Of a DNA stretch of 64,000 nucleotides, positions 42,501-49,916 are shown one piece after another (the first letter of the stretch is position 1; the number at the start of each line of letters is the position of its first letter). The notes beneath the pieces were generated by a model, which was not told the origin of the DNA, did no database searches, and saw nothing but the letters and a program-made list of their open reading frames with translations. The stretch is from NCBI RefSeq assembly GCF_006717095.1, contig NZ_VFQE01000001.1, positions 2,728,001 through 2,792,000 of the forward strand, given 5' to 3'. The position numbers were made by a program, and so were the translations under genes. Source of the stretch: Blastococcus colisei. Lineage in GTDB: Bacteria; Actinomycetota; Actinomycetes; Mycobacteriales; Geodermatophilaceae.

Positions 42501-43857
42501 CGAACGTGCCGTCCGCGGTGCCGTCGGCGGGCTGCAGGCGCCAGGAGTCGAAGCCGTAGCCCAGGACGAGCGGCGAGGTGAAGTCCAGCTCGTCGCCGAC
42601 GCGGACCGGGTTCTCCGGCGAGAGGTAGGGCGCCGTCGCCGGGCTGACCCGCGCGGTGAGACCGTCGTCGAGGACGATCCGGCGGAGTGCGTTCTGCTCG
42701 GCGACGGCCTCGGCGTCCGGGCCCGGGCGGGCCAGCTCGGTCGGCTGCACGAGGATGCCGCCCTCGGACAGGGTCAGCTCACCGAAGCGCGTGAGGTCGT
42801 AGACCTCGCTGACAGTGAGGCCGTCGGCCGGCGCGACCAGCATGCCCTCGAACCGCTCCCGCGCGGCATCGTCGGCGGGCAGGTCGAGAGCCGCGGCGGC
42901 GGGCAGATCGGCGGTCGCCCCCTCCGCGCACACCTCGGCGGCGTCGCCGGCGCTGACCTGGGTCTGGTCGAAGTACTCCTCGGCGGTGCCGGCCGCGGTG
43001 ACGGTGTCGCCGAGGTCGACCTCGAGCGGGCTGAACACGAAGATGCCGTCGGACGTGGCGGGGTTGCCATCGCCATCGACGTCCTGCAGGTAGAAGCCCG
43101 ACATGTCCGGCAGATCGCCGACCACGACGCCCTGCACGGTGACTTGCTGGCCGTCGAGGGGGGTGACGCCGGACGCGCCCTGGACCTCGCCGATCTCGTG
43201 GGTCGGTGTCACGTCGCAGACGGCAGGGCCCTCGCCACCGGGCTCCCCGCCCTCGGCGCCGTTGACGACGCCGCGTGTAGCGGCAGCAGGGCCGGACCAC
43301 ACGAGCTCGTCGGCCGCAGCGTCGTGGACGCGGGACAGTGACTGGCCCTCGGGGACGCTGCGCTCCGATACCCCGATGTCCGTGGTGGTCGTCCCGGCAG
43401 CCATACCTTGGCCGGCCGCCGCCGTGACCAGTCCCTCGTAGGAGAGGAATTCGAGGACCGTCCCGTCCTCGTGGACCAGGGCCATCCCGTCCGTCGGGCC
43501 GTTCTGGATCCCGTCGGTGGGGTAGTCGACGACCACCACGGCGGCCCTCCCGGCAGGTGCCGTGAGCTCGGGAAGCGCATCGGTGTCGTAGTTCGAGCCT
43601 TCCTGGTTGTAGAGCTCGATCGACAGGCCCGCGGAACTCGTGCCGGCCGGCAGCTGGACCTCGATGAACTCGCCGGTGTCGGTGCCGTCGTCGTCGTAGT
43701 GGATCTCGGAGATGAAGGGCGTGGCGGGCGGCGCCGCGAGAGCGACGACGGGCATGCCCACGACTGCGATGGACGCAGCCGCGGTGCCGAGGACGGCACG
43801 TCGTGCGACCACACGGGCGGTGGCGCGAGGCGACGTGGTGCCGGGTTGTTCGGGCAC
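39511..43857 (-). CDS. secreted ExeM/NucH-type endonuclease fused to a 5'-nucleotidase
   Basis: 1448 residues from GTG 43857 (AAGGA 8 bases upstream). Signal peptide about 1-42. A lamin-tail-like domain spans 45-200 (FISEIHYDDDGTDTGEFIEV) and an OB-like segment 220-315. The endonuclease/exonuclease/phosphatase domain is 468-772 (QVGAFNVLNYF, MEIED, VLGDLNAY, SSDHDPI). The 5'-nucleotidase metallophosphatase domain starts at 793 (LLGINDFHGRL, SAGDNIGAS, GNHEFDRG, TGHTHQSY), followed by its C-terminal substrate domain. An Ig-like domain near 1320-1410 and a hydrophobic tail (QLLSWFQEVFGKLLRGWF) close the protein. Predicted role: degrade extracellular DNA and dephosphorylate nucleotides, recovering phosphate and nucleosides. 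Confidence 0.93.
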   Translation of the reverse strand: MPEQPGTTSPRATARVVARRAVLGTAAASIAVVGMPVVALAAPPATPFISEIHYDDDGTDTGEFIEVQLPAGTSSAGLSIELYNQEGSNYDTDALPELTAPAGRAAVVVVDYPTDGIQNGPTDGMALVHEDGTVLEFLSYEGLVTAAAGQGMAAGTTTTDIGVSERSVPEGQSLSRVHDAAADELVWSGPAAATRGVVNGAEGGEPGGEGPAVCDVTPTHEIGEVQGASGVTPLDGQQVTVQGVVVGDLPDMSGFYLQDVDGDGNPATSDGIFVFSPLEVDLGDTVTAAGTAEEYFDQTQVSAGDAAEVCAEGATADLPAAAALDLPADDAARERFEGMLVAPADGLTVSEVYDLTRFGELTLSEGGILVQPTELARPGPDAEAVAEQNALRRIVLDDGLTARVSPATAPYLSPENPVRVGDELDFTSPLVLGYGFDSWRLQPADGTADGTFAPQDTRPAAPDEVGGDIQVGAFNVLNYFLTFGDSDTARGALTPEAFELQAAKIVTAINEMDADVLALMEIEDTASTAFGDSSPDQAVADLVRRLNEAAGTEKWAFTAFPDELLAVDRDVIRNAIIYQPAAVTPVGDSVGLVDEANFDNAREPIAQTFEAQGDQFTVIANHFKSKGSGDGANADQGDGQGASNPDRIGQAEALAGFVEDLRASTGDDDVMVLGDLNAYSQEDPIQVLRDAGLIDLGTQFDEGRYSYVFDDESGSLDHAMATDGLTAKVTDVAHWNINSVESFAYQYNGAPGLYASDPFRSSDHDPILVGLDLSGTGTGGGTDGGDDDGITELQLLGINDFHGRLSAGDTTRPPAEGAVALAGTVEEQRARDDVDATLLLSAGDNIGASPFVSSVQQDVPTLEVLNEMGLQASAVGNHEFDRGFADLIDRVGVDGESGLADFPYLGANVYGADGTAALPEYALLDAAGVTVAVIGVVTQETSSLVSPAGIEGITFGDPVEATDRVVAELTDGAGDEADVIVLLAHEGAPASDSLEEQLAADTAFAAIVNGVDAEVDAIFTGHTHQSYAWEAPVPGGEGVRPVIQTGSYAMALGRIALTYEEATDEVTAFTVENLPLTERTEEELVAAYPRVAEVAATVAAAQAFAEAVGSEVIGSVTADITRAFTADGTEDRGSYSALGGLVADSYVYGSELSAIEPADLGLVNPGGLRADLLHGDDGQITLAEANAVTPFANDLVVTSLTGAQLVQVLEQQWQPEGSSRPFLALGTSEELTWSYDPAAPAGERIIVDSIRISGEPIDLGATYRVATNSFLAAGGDNFTAFAEGTTEGTGLIDFDSFQAYLEENPALDPANYVDRVTVGEAEEPAPVTGVTVSPTTFAARDRVTVSVTGFGPSERVVVTLDGDRLGRVRTDADGAGSLRVRIPRGVEAGSAEIVATGSDSDRTATVQVEITAPEQPGSGWSGNGGAVGQLLSWFQEVFGKLLRGWFGN

Positions 43858-44177
43858 GCGGTGTTCCTTCCGGAGAGGAGCTGACGGCGGGACCGTAAGA
43901 GCGCTCGGTGACCGAGGAGTAACGCGTTGGCAACGTTGTGACGGACGTGCCCAGTCGTCGTTCACCATCTCCATACGGACTGTATGGACTCGCAATCGGT
44001 GCGTGATGGCACATCGGCCATGCCTTCTCGGCTGATACGACGGCTCGCAACGGGCGGCCAATCGAAATCGCGTGAGGGTTGTCACAACGGGTACCGCCCG
44101 CGTGTCGGTGCGACGCGCCGTCGACGTGTCGAAGCCTCCGTCGAACAAGCGTTCGACCGACGTGTCAGACTTCGTGC
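43858..44177. other. 320-bp gap holding the nuclease promoter region
   Basis: No gene is seen. The gap contains a perfect palindrome CTCGGT-G-ACCGAG (43914-43926), an inverted repeat CCATAC-GGACT-GTATGG (43971-43987) and a single GTTCACC (43960-43966) resembling one half of an actinobacterial Pho box. The part from about 43930 to 44100 is less GC-rich than its surroundings. The divergent small gene at 44178 probably has its own promoter at the right end (CAGACT, 44166-44171, six bases before ATG). Confidence 0.45.
43914..43926. promoter_or_regulatory. palindromic candidate operator of the secreted nuclease gene
   Basis: CTCGGT-G-ACCGAG is a perfect 6+1+6 palindrome located 57-69 bp upstream of GTG 43857. 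A -10-like TACGGT lies just downstream of it on the minus strand, so a bound protein would interfere with transcription. Which regulator uses it is unknown. Confidence 0.35.
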
Positions 44178-44534
44178 ATGGCCGGCGGAATGCACCCAGG
44201 ACGTTCCGGGCGCTCCCTGGGCGAGCGCGCGGCCAATTCCGGCGTCCAGGCGGACACCCCGGCGCCACGGGTCGCCGCGGCTCCTCCGCGTCCCCCGGTG
44301 CCGCCCGCCGTCCAGCGTCCGGGCGGCTACGGGGCCGCCGGCGACGGCGGGGAGGGCCGGCACTGCTGGGTCCGTGATCCGCCGGACGCACCCGGCACCT
44401 GGCCCGGCCTGCTCGTCGAGTGGCGACAGCGCGGCGGGACCTGGCAGGGCCGCGTCGCCTACACCGTCACCGGCCTGCACGGACCGGCGCTGGTCGAGGC
44501 ATGGCTGCCCGCCGCACGGCTGGAACCGCGCTGA
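44178..44534 (+). CDS. hypothetical protein, 118 aa, Pro/Arg-rich N-terminus
   Basis: From ATG 44178. Residues 1-60 are low-complexity (Gly, Pro, Ala, Arg). The last 55 residues form a compact region with WPGLLVEWRQRGGTWQGRVA and LVEAWLPAARL, typical of small uncharacterised actinobacterial proteins. The start has CAGACT six bases upstream and no Shine-Dalgarno sequence, consistent with leaderless expression. No function can be assigned. Confidence 0.65.
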   Translation: MAGGMHPGRSGRSLGERAANSGVQADTPAPRVAAAPPRPPVPPAVQRPGGYGAAGDGGEGRHCWVRDPPDAPGTWPGLLVEWRQRGGTWQGRVAYTVTGLHGPALVEAWLPAARLEPR

Positions 44535-44542
44535 CGGCGCGG

Positions 44543-44568
44543 GGTTAGGGCTCCTCCCCTGCGGCTAT
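44543..44568 (+). promoter_or_regulatory. sigma-F-like promoter of the 66-aa acidic protein gene
   Basis: GGTT (44543-44546), a 16-base spacer and GGCTAT (44563-44568) resemble the SigF/SigB promoter pattern. ATG 44610 lies about 42 bases downstream. Confidence 0.4.
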
Positions 44569-44609
44569 GGGGCCGATGCAGACGATCACTCCATCTGGAC
44601 GGAGCACCG

Positions 44610-44810
44610 ATGACCGGCCCGCACGACACCCCGAACCTCGACGACGTCATCCAGCCCGAGGAGAACGTGACCCGCGACCGCACGCAGCACGCCAAGGACC
44701 CGCACCCGAGCGACGAGGCGCTCGCGCACCGGACCGAGCAGGAGCGCCAGGCGGTCGGCTCGGACGACGCCGACCCGGCCGGTGCCGACGTGCACTCCGC
44801 GACGGACTGA
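44610..44810 (+). CDS. small acidic hydrophilic protein, 66 aa
   Basis: ATG 44610 is preceded by GGAG at 5 bases. The product is almost entirely polar (Asp, Glu, His, Thr), with segments NLDDVIQPEENVTRDRTQ and SDDADPAGADVHSATD. It has no hydrophobic core and is predicted to be disordered. Such hydrophilin-like proteins are often stress-induced, and the sigma-F-like promoter upstream agrees. No family is recognised. Confidence 0.65.
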   Translation: MTGPHDTPNLDDVIQPEENVTRDRTQHAKDPHPSDEALAHRTEQERQAVGSDDADPAGADVHSATD

Positions 44811-44945
44811 GCGCAGGACCCTGGCAGGCGACGTGACCCGGTTGTCCCCTGGCGACGTCGCCTGCTGGGTGCTCAAGACCAGTCGCCCGCCCGCAGAGCT
44901 GCCTCCGGCTGGGCGGCCACGATTACGCGGCTCCTGGACCGTTGC

Positions 44946-45272
44946 GTGAGCCCCTCTTACCGCCTGGACCTCATGGCCGTGGGACAGCCGAGCTTGCTCT
45001 GGCTCAGCGGCCGGGACCGGCCCGGTGTGCACGCGCTGGGTGAGGTCGCCGGGGACGTCGAGGACCGCGGCGAAGGCCCGGCCGTTCCGCTGCGGCTCAC
45101 GCTGCTCCCCGAGCCGATCCCGCGGTCGGACCTCCTGGCCGATCCGCGGGTGCGCGACGCGGAGGTGCTCCGCATGCCCGCCGGCAGCAACCCGTCCTGG
45201 CTGTCGCCCGAGCAGTTCGCCGCCGTGCTGGACCGGGCCAATGAGATCTGCCTGGGACGATGGACGGCGTGA
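44946..45272 (+). CDS. hypothetical protein, 108 aa
   Basis: From GTG 44946. Segments SLLWLSGRDRPGVHALGEVA, LRLTLLPEPIPRSDLLADP and LSPEQFAAVLDRANEICLGR suggest a small globular alpha/beta protein. There is no signal or membrane span and no recognised family. Its 3' end overlaps the DUF998 gene: by 13 bp if the latter starts at ATG 45260, or by 4 bp (GTGA) if at GTG 45269. The two are therefore probably co-translated. Confidence 0.65.
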   Translation: MSPSYRLDLMAVGQPSLLWLSGRDRPGVHALGEVAGDVEDRGEGPAVPLRLTLLPEPIPRSDLLADPRVRDAEVLRMPAGSNPSWLSPEQFAAVLDRANEICLGRWTA

Positions 45273-46054
45273 ACCGGAACCGTCTCCGCTGGGGCGCCAT
45301 CGCCTGGCTGCTGACCCTGCAGTTCTTCGTGCTGGAGACGCTCGCCCAGCGGCGGTTCGAGGGCTCCTACTCGCGCGTCGATGACGTCATCAGCGCCCTG
45401 GGCGCCTCCGACTCCGCCGGCCGCGAGCTGATGAACGCGTCCTTCGTCGTCCAGGCTGCGCTGATCCTGGCCGGGGCGCTGCTGCTCCGCCCGGCCCTGC
45501 TCCGCGGCGCCGCTCAGGCGGTTCCGTACCTGCTGGGTGCCGCGTCGCTCGGCGTCCTGCTGGTCGGCGTGTTCCCGACCGACGGGAACTCGACCCTGCA
45601 CGCGGTCGGCGCCGTCCTCTACTTCGTGGGCGGCGGCCTGGGCCTGGTCGCCCTGGCCTACGCGGTGCGCCCCCGGTCGGAGGCCCTCGGCACGACGCTG
45701 GCGCTGCTCGGGCTGATCGCCACCGCCGCGACGGCCTTCTTCCTGACCGGCGTCACGAGCTACCTGGGCGAGGGAAGCACCGAGCGGGTCGCGGCCTATC
45801 CCCTGCCGCTGGGACTGGCGCTGGTTGCCGCCGCGCTCTGGCGGCTGGGCCCGCTGGACGCGGGAGCGGCGCCCGAGGAGGCGGCGCGTCCCGGCCGCCG
45901 CGAGGAACGCGCGCACGCGCGTGGCGAGCGGGCCGCCCGCGCGCGCGAACGGGACGAGGCGCTGGAGGCGAGCGCCCGACGCAAGTCCGAGACCCGGCCG
46001 GACGACGCCGAAGAGCTCGAGGACCCCTGGGCCGGCAGCAGCCGGCGCGAGTAG
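45260..46054 (+). CDS. DUF998 family membrane protein
   Basis: 264 residues; GTG 45269 is an alternative start. Six hydrophobic segments cover residues 12-195, with DUF998 features (SRVDDVISALGAS near the first loop, GVFPTDGNSTLHAVGAVLYF at mid-length). The last 60 residues are a highly charged Arg/Glu tail (GRREERAHARGERAARARER) likely to be a cytoplasmic coiled coil. The function of DUF998 is unknown. Confidence 0.85.
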   Translation: MDGVNRNRLRWGAIAWLLTLQFFVLETLAQRRFEGSYSRVDDVISALGASDSAGRELMNASFVVQAALILAGALLLRPALLRGAAQAVPYLLGAASLGVLLVGVFPTDGNSTLHAVGAVLYFVGGGLGLVALAYAVRPRSEALGTTLALLGLIATAATAFFLTGVTSYLGEGSTERVAAYPLPLGLALVAAALWRLGPLDAGAAPEEAARPGRREERAHARGERAARARERDEALEASARRKSETRPDDAEELEDPWAGSSRRE

Positions 46055-46316
46055 CCGTTACTGCTCAGCCCGTGGCCGGCTGGAACGGCAGCACGTCCCG
46101 GACCGGCCGGCGCCCGTCCCGGTCCTGTCCTCGTCACCGGAGGCGGTGCGCGGCCGCCGAACGGTCGCCTGGACGGGCCGCCCCATGACCGCCGCCTCCC
46201 CACGCCGCCGGAGCGACGGATGCAGGCCATCCCCGCCGACGAGCGCGGTCGCCCTTGGCCACGCCGCCGGATCGACATCGACGCCGAGCACGATCCGCTG
46301 ACCGGCCGCCGGCCGC

Positions 46317-47261
46317 TCAGACCATGGGACGTGCCTCCTGCGGCACGGGCACCGGGGGCCGCACGCGGTCGCGACGGCGGGACAGCGCTACCCCGGCCAG
46401 GCACACCGCTCCGCCGACCAGGGCGAGCGCCGGCGGCACCTCGTCGAGCAGCAGCCAGCCGAGCAGGATCACCAGCGGCGGGACGAGGTAGGTGGTCACG
46501 CCGAGCTTGCCGGCATCCATCCGGCGGAGTGCGTAGGCCCACGTGCTGAACGCCAGCGCCGTGGGCACCGCACCCAGGTAGACCATGCCGAGGACCGAGC
46601 CCGCGGGTGCCGCCGCCAGGTCGTCGACCAGCGCACCGGCCCAGGGCAGGCAGCACACCGCGCCGGTGGCGCAGGCCATGAAGGTCACCTGCAGCCCGGG
46701 CAGTCGGCGCAGCAGCGGCTTCTGCGCCACCACCCCGGCGGCGTAGGTGACCGCGGCCACCACGCAGAGCAGCACGCCCACGAGATCGGTCTCCGCGCTG
46801 CGGGTGGCGACGCCGATGAGGACGACGCCGGCGAAGGCGACGGTGATGCCGGCGATCAGCCAGCGGGGAAAGCCCTCGCCGAGCAGCAGCCCGGCGAACA
46901 CCGCGATCAGGATCGGTCCGATGTTGACCAGCATCGCGGTCGTGCCCGCATCCAGGTGCTGCTCGGCGGCGTTGAGCGCCACGTTGTAGACCCCGAACCA
47001 GCCGATGCCGCAGACGGCCAGCAGGCCCCACTCCCGGCCCTGCGGACGAACCCAGCCGCGACCCACCATGAGCAGGCCCAGCACCGCCGTGCCGATCAGC
47101 AGGCGGCCCAGCGCGAGTGCCCCCGGGGAGAGGTCCTGGCCCACTCCGCGGATGGCGACGAAGGCCGACGCCCAGGCGAGGAGGGTGACGACCAGGGCGG
47201 CGATCGTCCGGCCGTCGGGCGACGCCGCGGGCCCGGCGCGGAGGGGGACTTGGATGGTCAC
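46317..47261 (-). CDS. EamA/DMT-superfamily exporter
   Basis: 314 residues with 10 hydrophobic segments in two EamA repeats of five. Typical segments are GVGQDLSPGALALGRLLIGT in repeat 1 and LGMVYLGAVPTALAFSTWAY in repeat 2. The family (YdcZ/RhaT/EamA-like) exports amino acids, nucleobases or other metabolites; the substrate is unknown. The 262-bp gap to the convergent DUF998 gene contains nothing that I recognise. Confidence 0.9.
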   Translation of the reverse strand: MTIQVPLRAGPAASPDGRTIAALVVTLLAWASAFVAIRGVGQDLSPGALALGRLLIGTAVLGLLMVGRGWVRPQGREWGLLAVCGIGWFGVYNVALNAAEQHLDAGTTAMLVNIGPILIAVFAGLLLGEGFPRWLIAGITVAFAGVVLIGVATRSAETDLVGVLLCVVAAVTYAAGVVAQKPLLRRLPGLQVTFMACATGAVCCLPWAGALVDDLAAAPAGSVLGMVYLGAVPTALAFSTWAYALRRMDAGKLGVTTYLVPPLVILLGWLLLDEVPPALALVGGAVCLAGVALSRRRDRVRPPVPVPQEARPMV

Positions 47262-47365
47262 GGACGGACAGTAGGCGGCGGGTGCGACGGTTTCCGGCGG
47301 TTATCGGACTCCGCTCCCGCTCGGTCCGTCCCGCTGCGGGAACTGGCAGGGACGACGCGGTGGGC

Positions 47366-48109
47366 TCAGCCGTGCAGGTGCTGCCCGTACGTCCGCCGTC
47401 CCCGTTCGCCACCGGTGGGCACCGCCGCACCGTCCCGGAACGCGGCCCCTAGCTTCCCGGGCAGCGGGGTCGCGACGACGTGCGTCCCGGGGGCCCGGGC
47501 CACCGCCCACGCGCGGGCCAGGTCGGCGGCCGAGAGGTCCTCGGGACCGCCGTACTCGACGACGCCCCCCGTCGGCGGCCGGCCCACGACGTCGACGACG
47601 TGCTGCGCGACCTCGCCGACGTCGACGGGTTGCACCCGCCAGCCCATCGGCACCGGGAGGACCGGGCCGCGGCGGGCGCCGTCGAGCAGGACGTCCACGA
47701 GATGGTGGAACTGGGTGACCCGCAGCAGCGTCACCGGCAGGCCGGAGGCGAGCAGCACCTGCTCGGCGGCGAACTTCGCGCGGTAGTAGCCGTACGGGAT
47801 CCGGTCCACCCCGACGATCGACACGTAGAGCAGGTGCCGGAGCCGGTCGCGGTCGAGCGCCTCCACCAGGCGGCGGGTGCCGGCGACGTCGACCTGCCAC
47901 GCGTCCCCCCGGTCGCTCGCCGCGTGCACGACGACCTCGGCACCGGCCAGCGCCGTCGCCAGGTCGAAGCCGGTCGCGAGGTCCCCGCGCACGCCGCCGG
48001 GCCCCGTGCCCCGGCGCGACATCTGCCGCACCGAGTGCCCGGCCTCCTGGAGGGGTCCGATCAGCCGCTGCCCGAGTCGCCCGGTCCCGCCGGTCACCAG
48101 AACGTCCAT
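47366..48109 (-). CDS. NAD(P)-binding, NmrA-like atypical SDR protein
   Basis: 247 residues. The Rossmann motif is VLVTGGTGRLGQRLIGPL at the N-terminus, followed by DLATGFDLATALAGAEVVVH. The pattern YVSIVGVDRIPYGYYRAK replaces the classical YxxxK with an atypical site, as in NmrA/complex-I-type SDR proteins. Likely a dinucleotide-binding epimerase-like or sensor protein; the reaction is unknown. It is divergent from the HTH-MurA gene with a 79-bp gap, and the palindrome in that gap could control both. Confidence 0.88.
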   Translation of the reverse strand: MDVLVTGGTGRLGQRLIGPLQEAGHSVRQMSRRGTGPGGVRGDLATGFDLATALAGAEVVVHAASDRGDAWQVDVAGTRRLVEALDRDRLRHLLYVSIVGVDRIPYGYYRAKFAAEQVLLASGLPVTLLRVTQFHHLVDVLLDGARRGPVLPVPMGWRVQPVDVGEVAQHVVDVVGRPPTGGVVEYGGPEDLSAADLARAWAVARAPGTHVVATPLPGKLGAAFRDGAAVPTGGERGRRTYGQHLHG

Positions 48110-48158
48110 GGGTTGCAGTCTGGCGGGGCGGCGCCGTCAGCGGGTCGCTGCCGAGCTC

Positions 48159-48176
48159 TATCTCACACGAGAGATA
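48159..48176. promoter_or_regulatory. palindromic operator candidate in front of the HTH-MurA gene
   Basis: TATCTC (48159-48164), six bases, GAGATA (48171-48176). The right arm overlaps the first two bases of the -10 element TAACGT (48175-48180). An XRE-type repressor bound here would block the promoter, and the gene downstream encodes an XRE domain. Confidence 0.5.
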
Positions 48177-48180
48177 ACGT
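48175..48180 (+). promoter_or_regulatory. -10 element of the HTH-MurA gene
   Basis: TAACGT fits TAnnnT and ends 8 bases before GTG 48189, so the transcript is likely leaderless or nearly so. No Shine-Dalgarno sequence is seen. Confidence 0.45.
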
Positions 48181-48188
48181 GGGCAACC

Positions 48189-49733
48189 GTGACACTCACC
48201 GACGCTCCGACCGATACCGCAATGACGCGGATCGGTTCCCTCGTCCGCGACGCCCGCCGCCACCGGGGCCTCACCCAGCAGCAGCTCGCGGAGCGCCTGG
48301 GCACGAGCCAGAGCGCCGTCGCCCGGATCGAGCAGGGCAACCAGAACCTCACCCTCGAGCTGCTGGGCCGGCTGTCCGCGGCGCTGGAGAGCGAACTCAT
48401 CAGCCTCGGACCGACCGGCCCCACCCACCTCCGCGTCGCCGGAGGCCACCCGCTGCGCGGCAGCGTCGCGGTGAAGTCGTCCAAGAACGCCGCCGTCGCC
48501 CTGCTCTGCGCCTCGCTGCTGAACCGCGGCCGGACGACGCTGCGCAACGTCGCCCGCATCGTCGAGGTGGAGCGCCTCCTCGACGTGCTGCGCTCCATCG
48601 GCGTCTCGGCGACCTGGGACGCCGCGGGTCACGACCTCACCCTCGTCGTCCCCGACGAGCTCGACCTGGCCGCCATCGATGCCGACGCCGCCCGGCGGAC
48701 CCGCAGCATCATCATGTTCCTGGGGCCGTTGCTGCACCGCGCGCAGACCTTCGAGCTGCCCTACGCCGGTGGCTGCGACCTCGGCACGCGCACCGTCCAG
48801 CCGCACATGATCGCGCTGCGCCCGTTCGGCCTCGAGGTGGAGGCGCGGGCCGGGGAGTACCACGCGACCGTGCAGCACACCGGCGCGCCGGCCCGGGCGA
48901 TCGTGCTGACCGAGCGCGGCGACACGGTCACCGAGAACGCCCTGCTCGCCGCGGCCCGCACCGACGGCACGACCGTCATCCGCAACGCCAGCTCCAACTA
49001 CATGGTCCAGGACCTCTGCCTGTACCTGGAGCTGCTCGGCGTCGGCATCGAGGGCCTCGGGACGACGACGCTCGTCGTGCACGGCAAGCCGGTGCTCGAC
49101 GCCGACGTCGACTACACGATCAGCGAGGACCCGGTCGAGGCGATGAGCCTGCTGACCGCCGGCATCGTGACCGGCTCGGAGCTGACCGTCCAGCGAGCGC
49201 CGATCGACTTCCTGGAGATCGAGCTGGCCGTGCTGGCCGAGATGGGCCTGCAGTTCGAGCTCTCCGCCGAGTATCTGGCCGACAACGGCCACACCCGGCT
49301 GGCCGACATCACCATCTCGCCGTCGGTGCTGCACGCGCCGATCGACAAGATCCATCCGATGCCGTTCCCCGGCCTCAACATCGACAACCTGCCATTCTTC
49401 GCCGTCATCGCGGCGCAGGCGAGCGGCTCGACGCTGATCCACGACTGGGTCTACGACAACCGGGCCATCCACCTGTCGGACCTGACGCGCCTCGGCGCCG
49501 ACGTCCGCCTCATGGACCCGCACCGGGTCCTGGTGAACGGTCCGACCCGCTGGTCGAGCGCCGAGGTCATCTGCCCGCCGGCCCTGCGTCCCGCGGTGGT
49601 CATCCTGCTCGCCATGCTGGCGGCCAAGGGGACGTCGGTCCTGCGCAACGTCGACATCATCGCCCGCGGCTACGAGCAGCTCTACGAGCGGCTGGTCGAG
49701 ATGGGCGCCTCCATCGAGGTCTTCCACGACTGA
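48189..49733 (+). CDS. XRE helix-turn-helix fused to a MurA-like enolpyruvyl transferase
   Basis: 514 residues from GTG 48189. Residues 14-72 are an XRE/Cro helix-turn-helix (DARRHRGLTQQQLAERLGTS, QSAVARIEQGNQNLTLELL). Residues 80-510 match UDP-N-acetylglucosamine 1-carboxyvinyltransferase. Active-site Lys99-Asn100 lie in VKSSKNAAVALL and the MurA loop cysteine is Cys196 in AGGCDLGT. Later come LNIDNLPF, where the catalytic Asp is expected, and IIARGYEQLYERL. MurA adds enolpyruvate to UDP-GlcNAc in peptidoglycan synthesis. This is a second-type MurA with its own DNA-binding domain; the key residues appear kept, so it may be active, but it could also be an enzyme-derived sensor-repressor. Confidence 0.9.
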   Translation: MTLTDAPTDTAMTRIGSLVRDARRHRGLTQQQLAERLGTSQSAVARIEQGNQNLTLELLGRLSAALESELISLGPTGPTHLRVAGGHPLRGSVAVKSSKNAAVALLCASLLNRGRTTLRNVARIVEVERLLDVLRSIGVSATWDAAGHDLTLVVPDELDLAAIDADAARRTRSIIMFLGPLLHRAQTFELPYAGGCDLGTRTVQPHMIALRPFGLEVEARAGEYHATVQHTGAPARAIVLTERGDTVTENALLAAARTDGTTVIRNASSNYMVQDLCLYLELLGVGIEGLGTTTLVVHGKPVLDADVDYTISEDPVEAMSLLTAGIVTGSELTVQRAPIDFLEIELAVLAEMGLQFELSAEYLADNGHTRLADITISPSVLHAPIDKIHPMPFPGLNIDNLPFFAVIAAQASGSTLIHDWVYDNRAIHLSDLTRLGADVRLMDPHRVLVNGPTRWSSAEVICPPALRPAVVILLAMLAAKGTSVLRNVDIIARGYEQLYERLVEMGASIEVFHD

Positions 49734-49758
49734 GGTGCCCCTCGATGATCAGGTGCCC

Positions 49759-49780
49759 TGATCGAGCCTGTCGCGCGAAC
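49759..49780. repeat. left terminal inverted repeat of the IS
   Basis: It starts TGATCGAGCCTGTCGC, matching the complement of 51358-51373 exactly for 16 bases. The first bases also pair with GATCAGG just outside, making a small hairpin (GATCAGG-TGC-CCTGATC, 49747-49763). Confidence 0.8.
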
Positions 49781-49916
49781 GGTGGCGGATGAGCCGCCGC
49801 GGTGCATCGCTGGGTGATGTTGCGCTGTGAGTCGGGGGGCGGGCGCCGGTTGATGGTGGTCGGGAGCGGGGATAGTGGCCCGGTCAGCGCTGTCGGCGGT
49901 GCCGGCCGCCCCCGGA

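Noticed and set aside
39472-43341. Plus-strand 1289-codon frame over the secreted nuclease
   Set aside because: Repetitive Gly/Arg/Val/Asp composition and no motif; it is antisense to a protein with six recognisable domains.
43960-43966. Pho box before the secreted nuclease
   Set aside because: Only one GTTCACC unit is present; PhoP boxes need tandem units. Mentioned only as a weak hint.
46055-46316. Small gene between the DUF998 and EamA genes
   Set aside because: Short frames exist, but they run into the antisense of EamA and have no ribosome binding site or recognised sequence.
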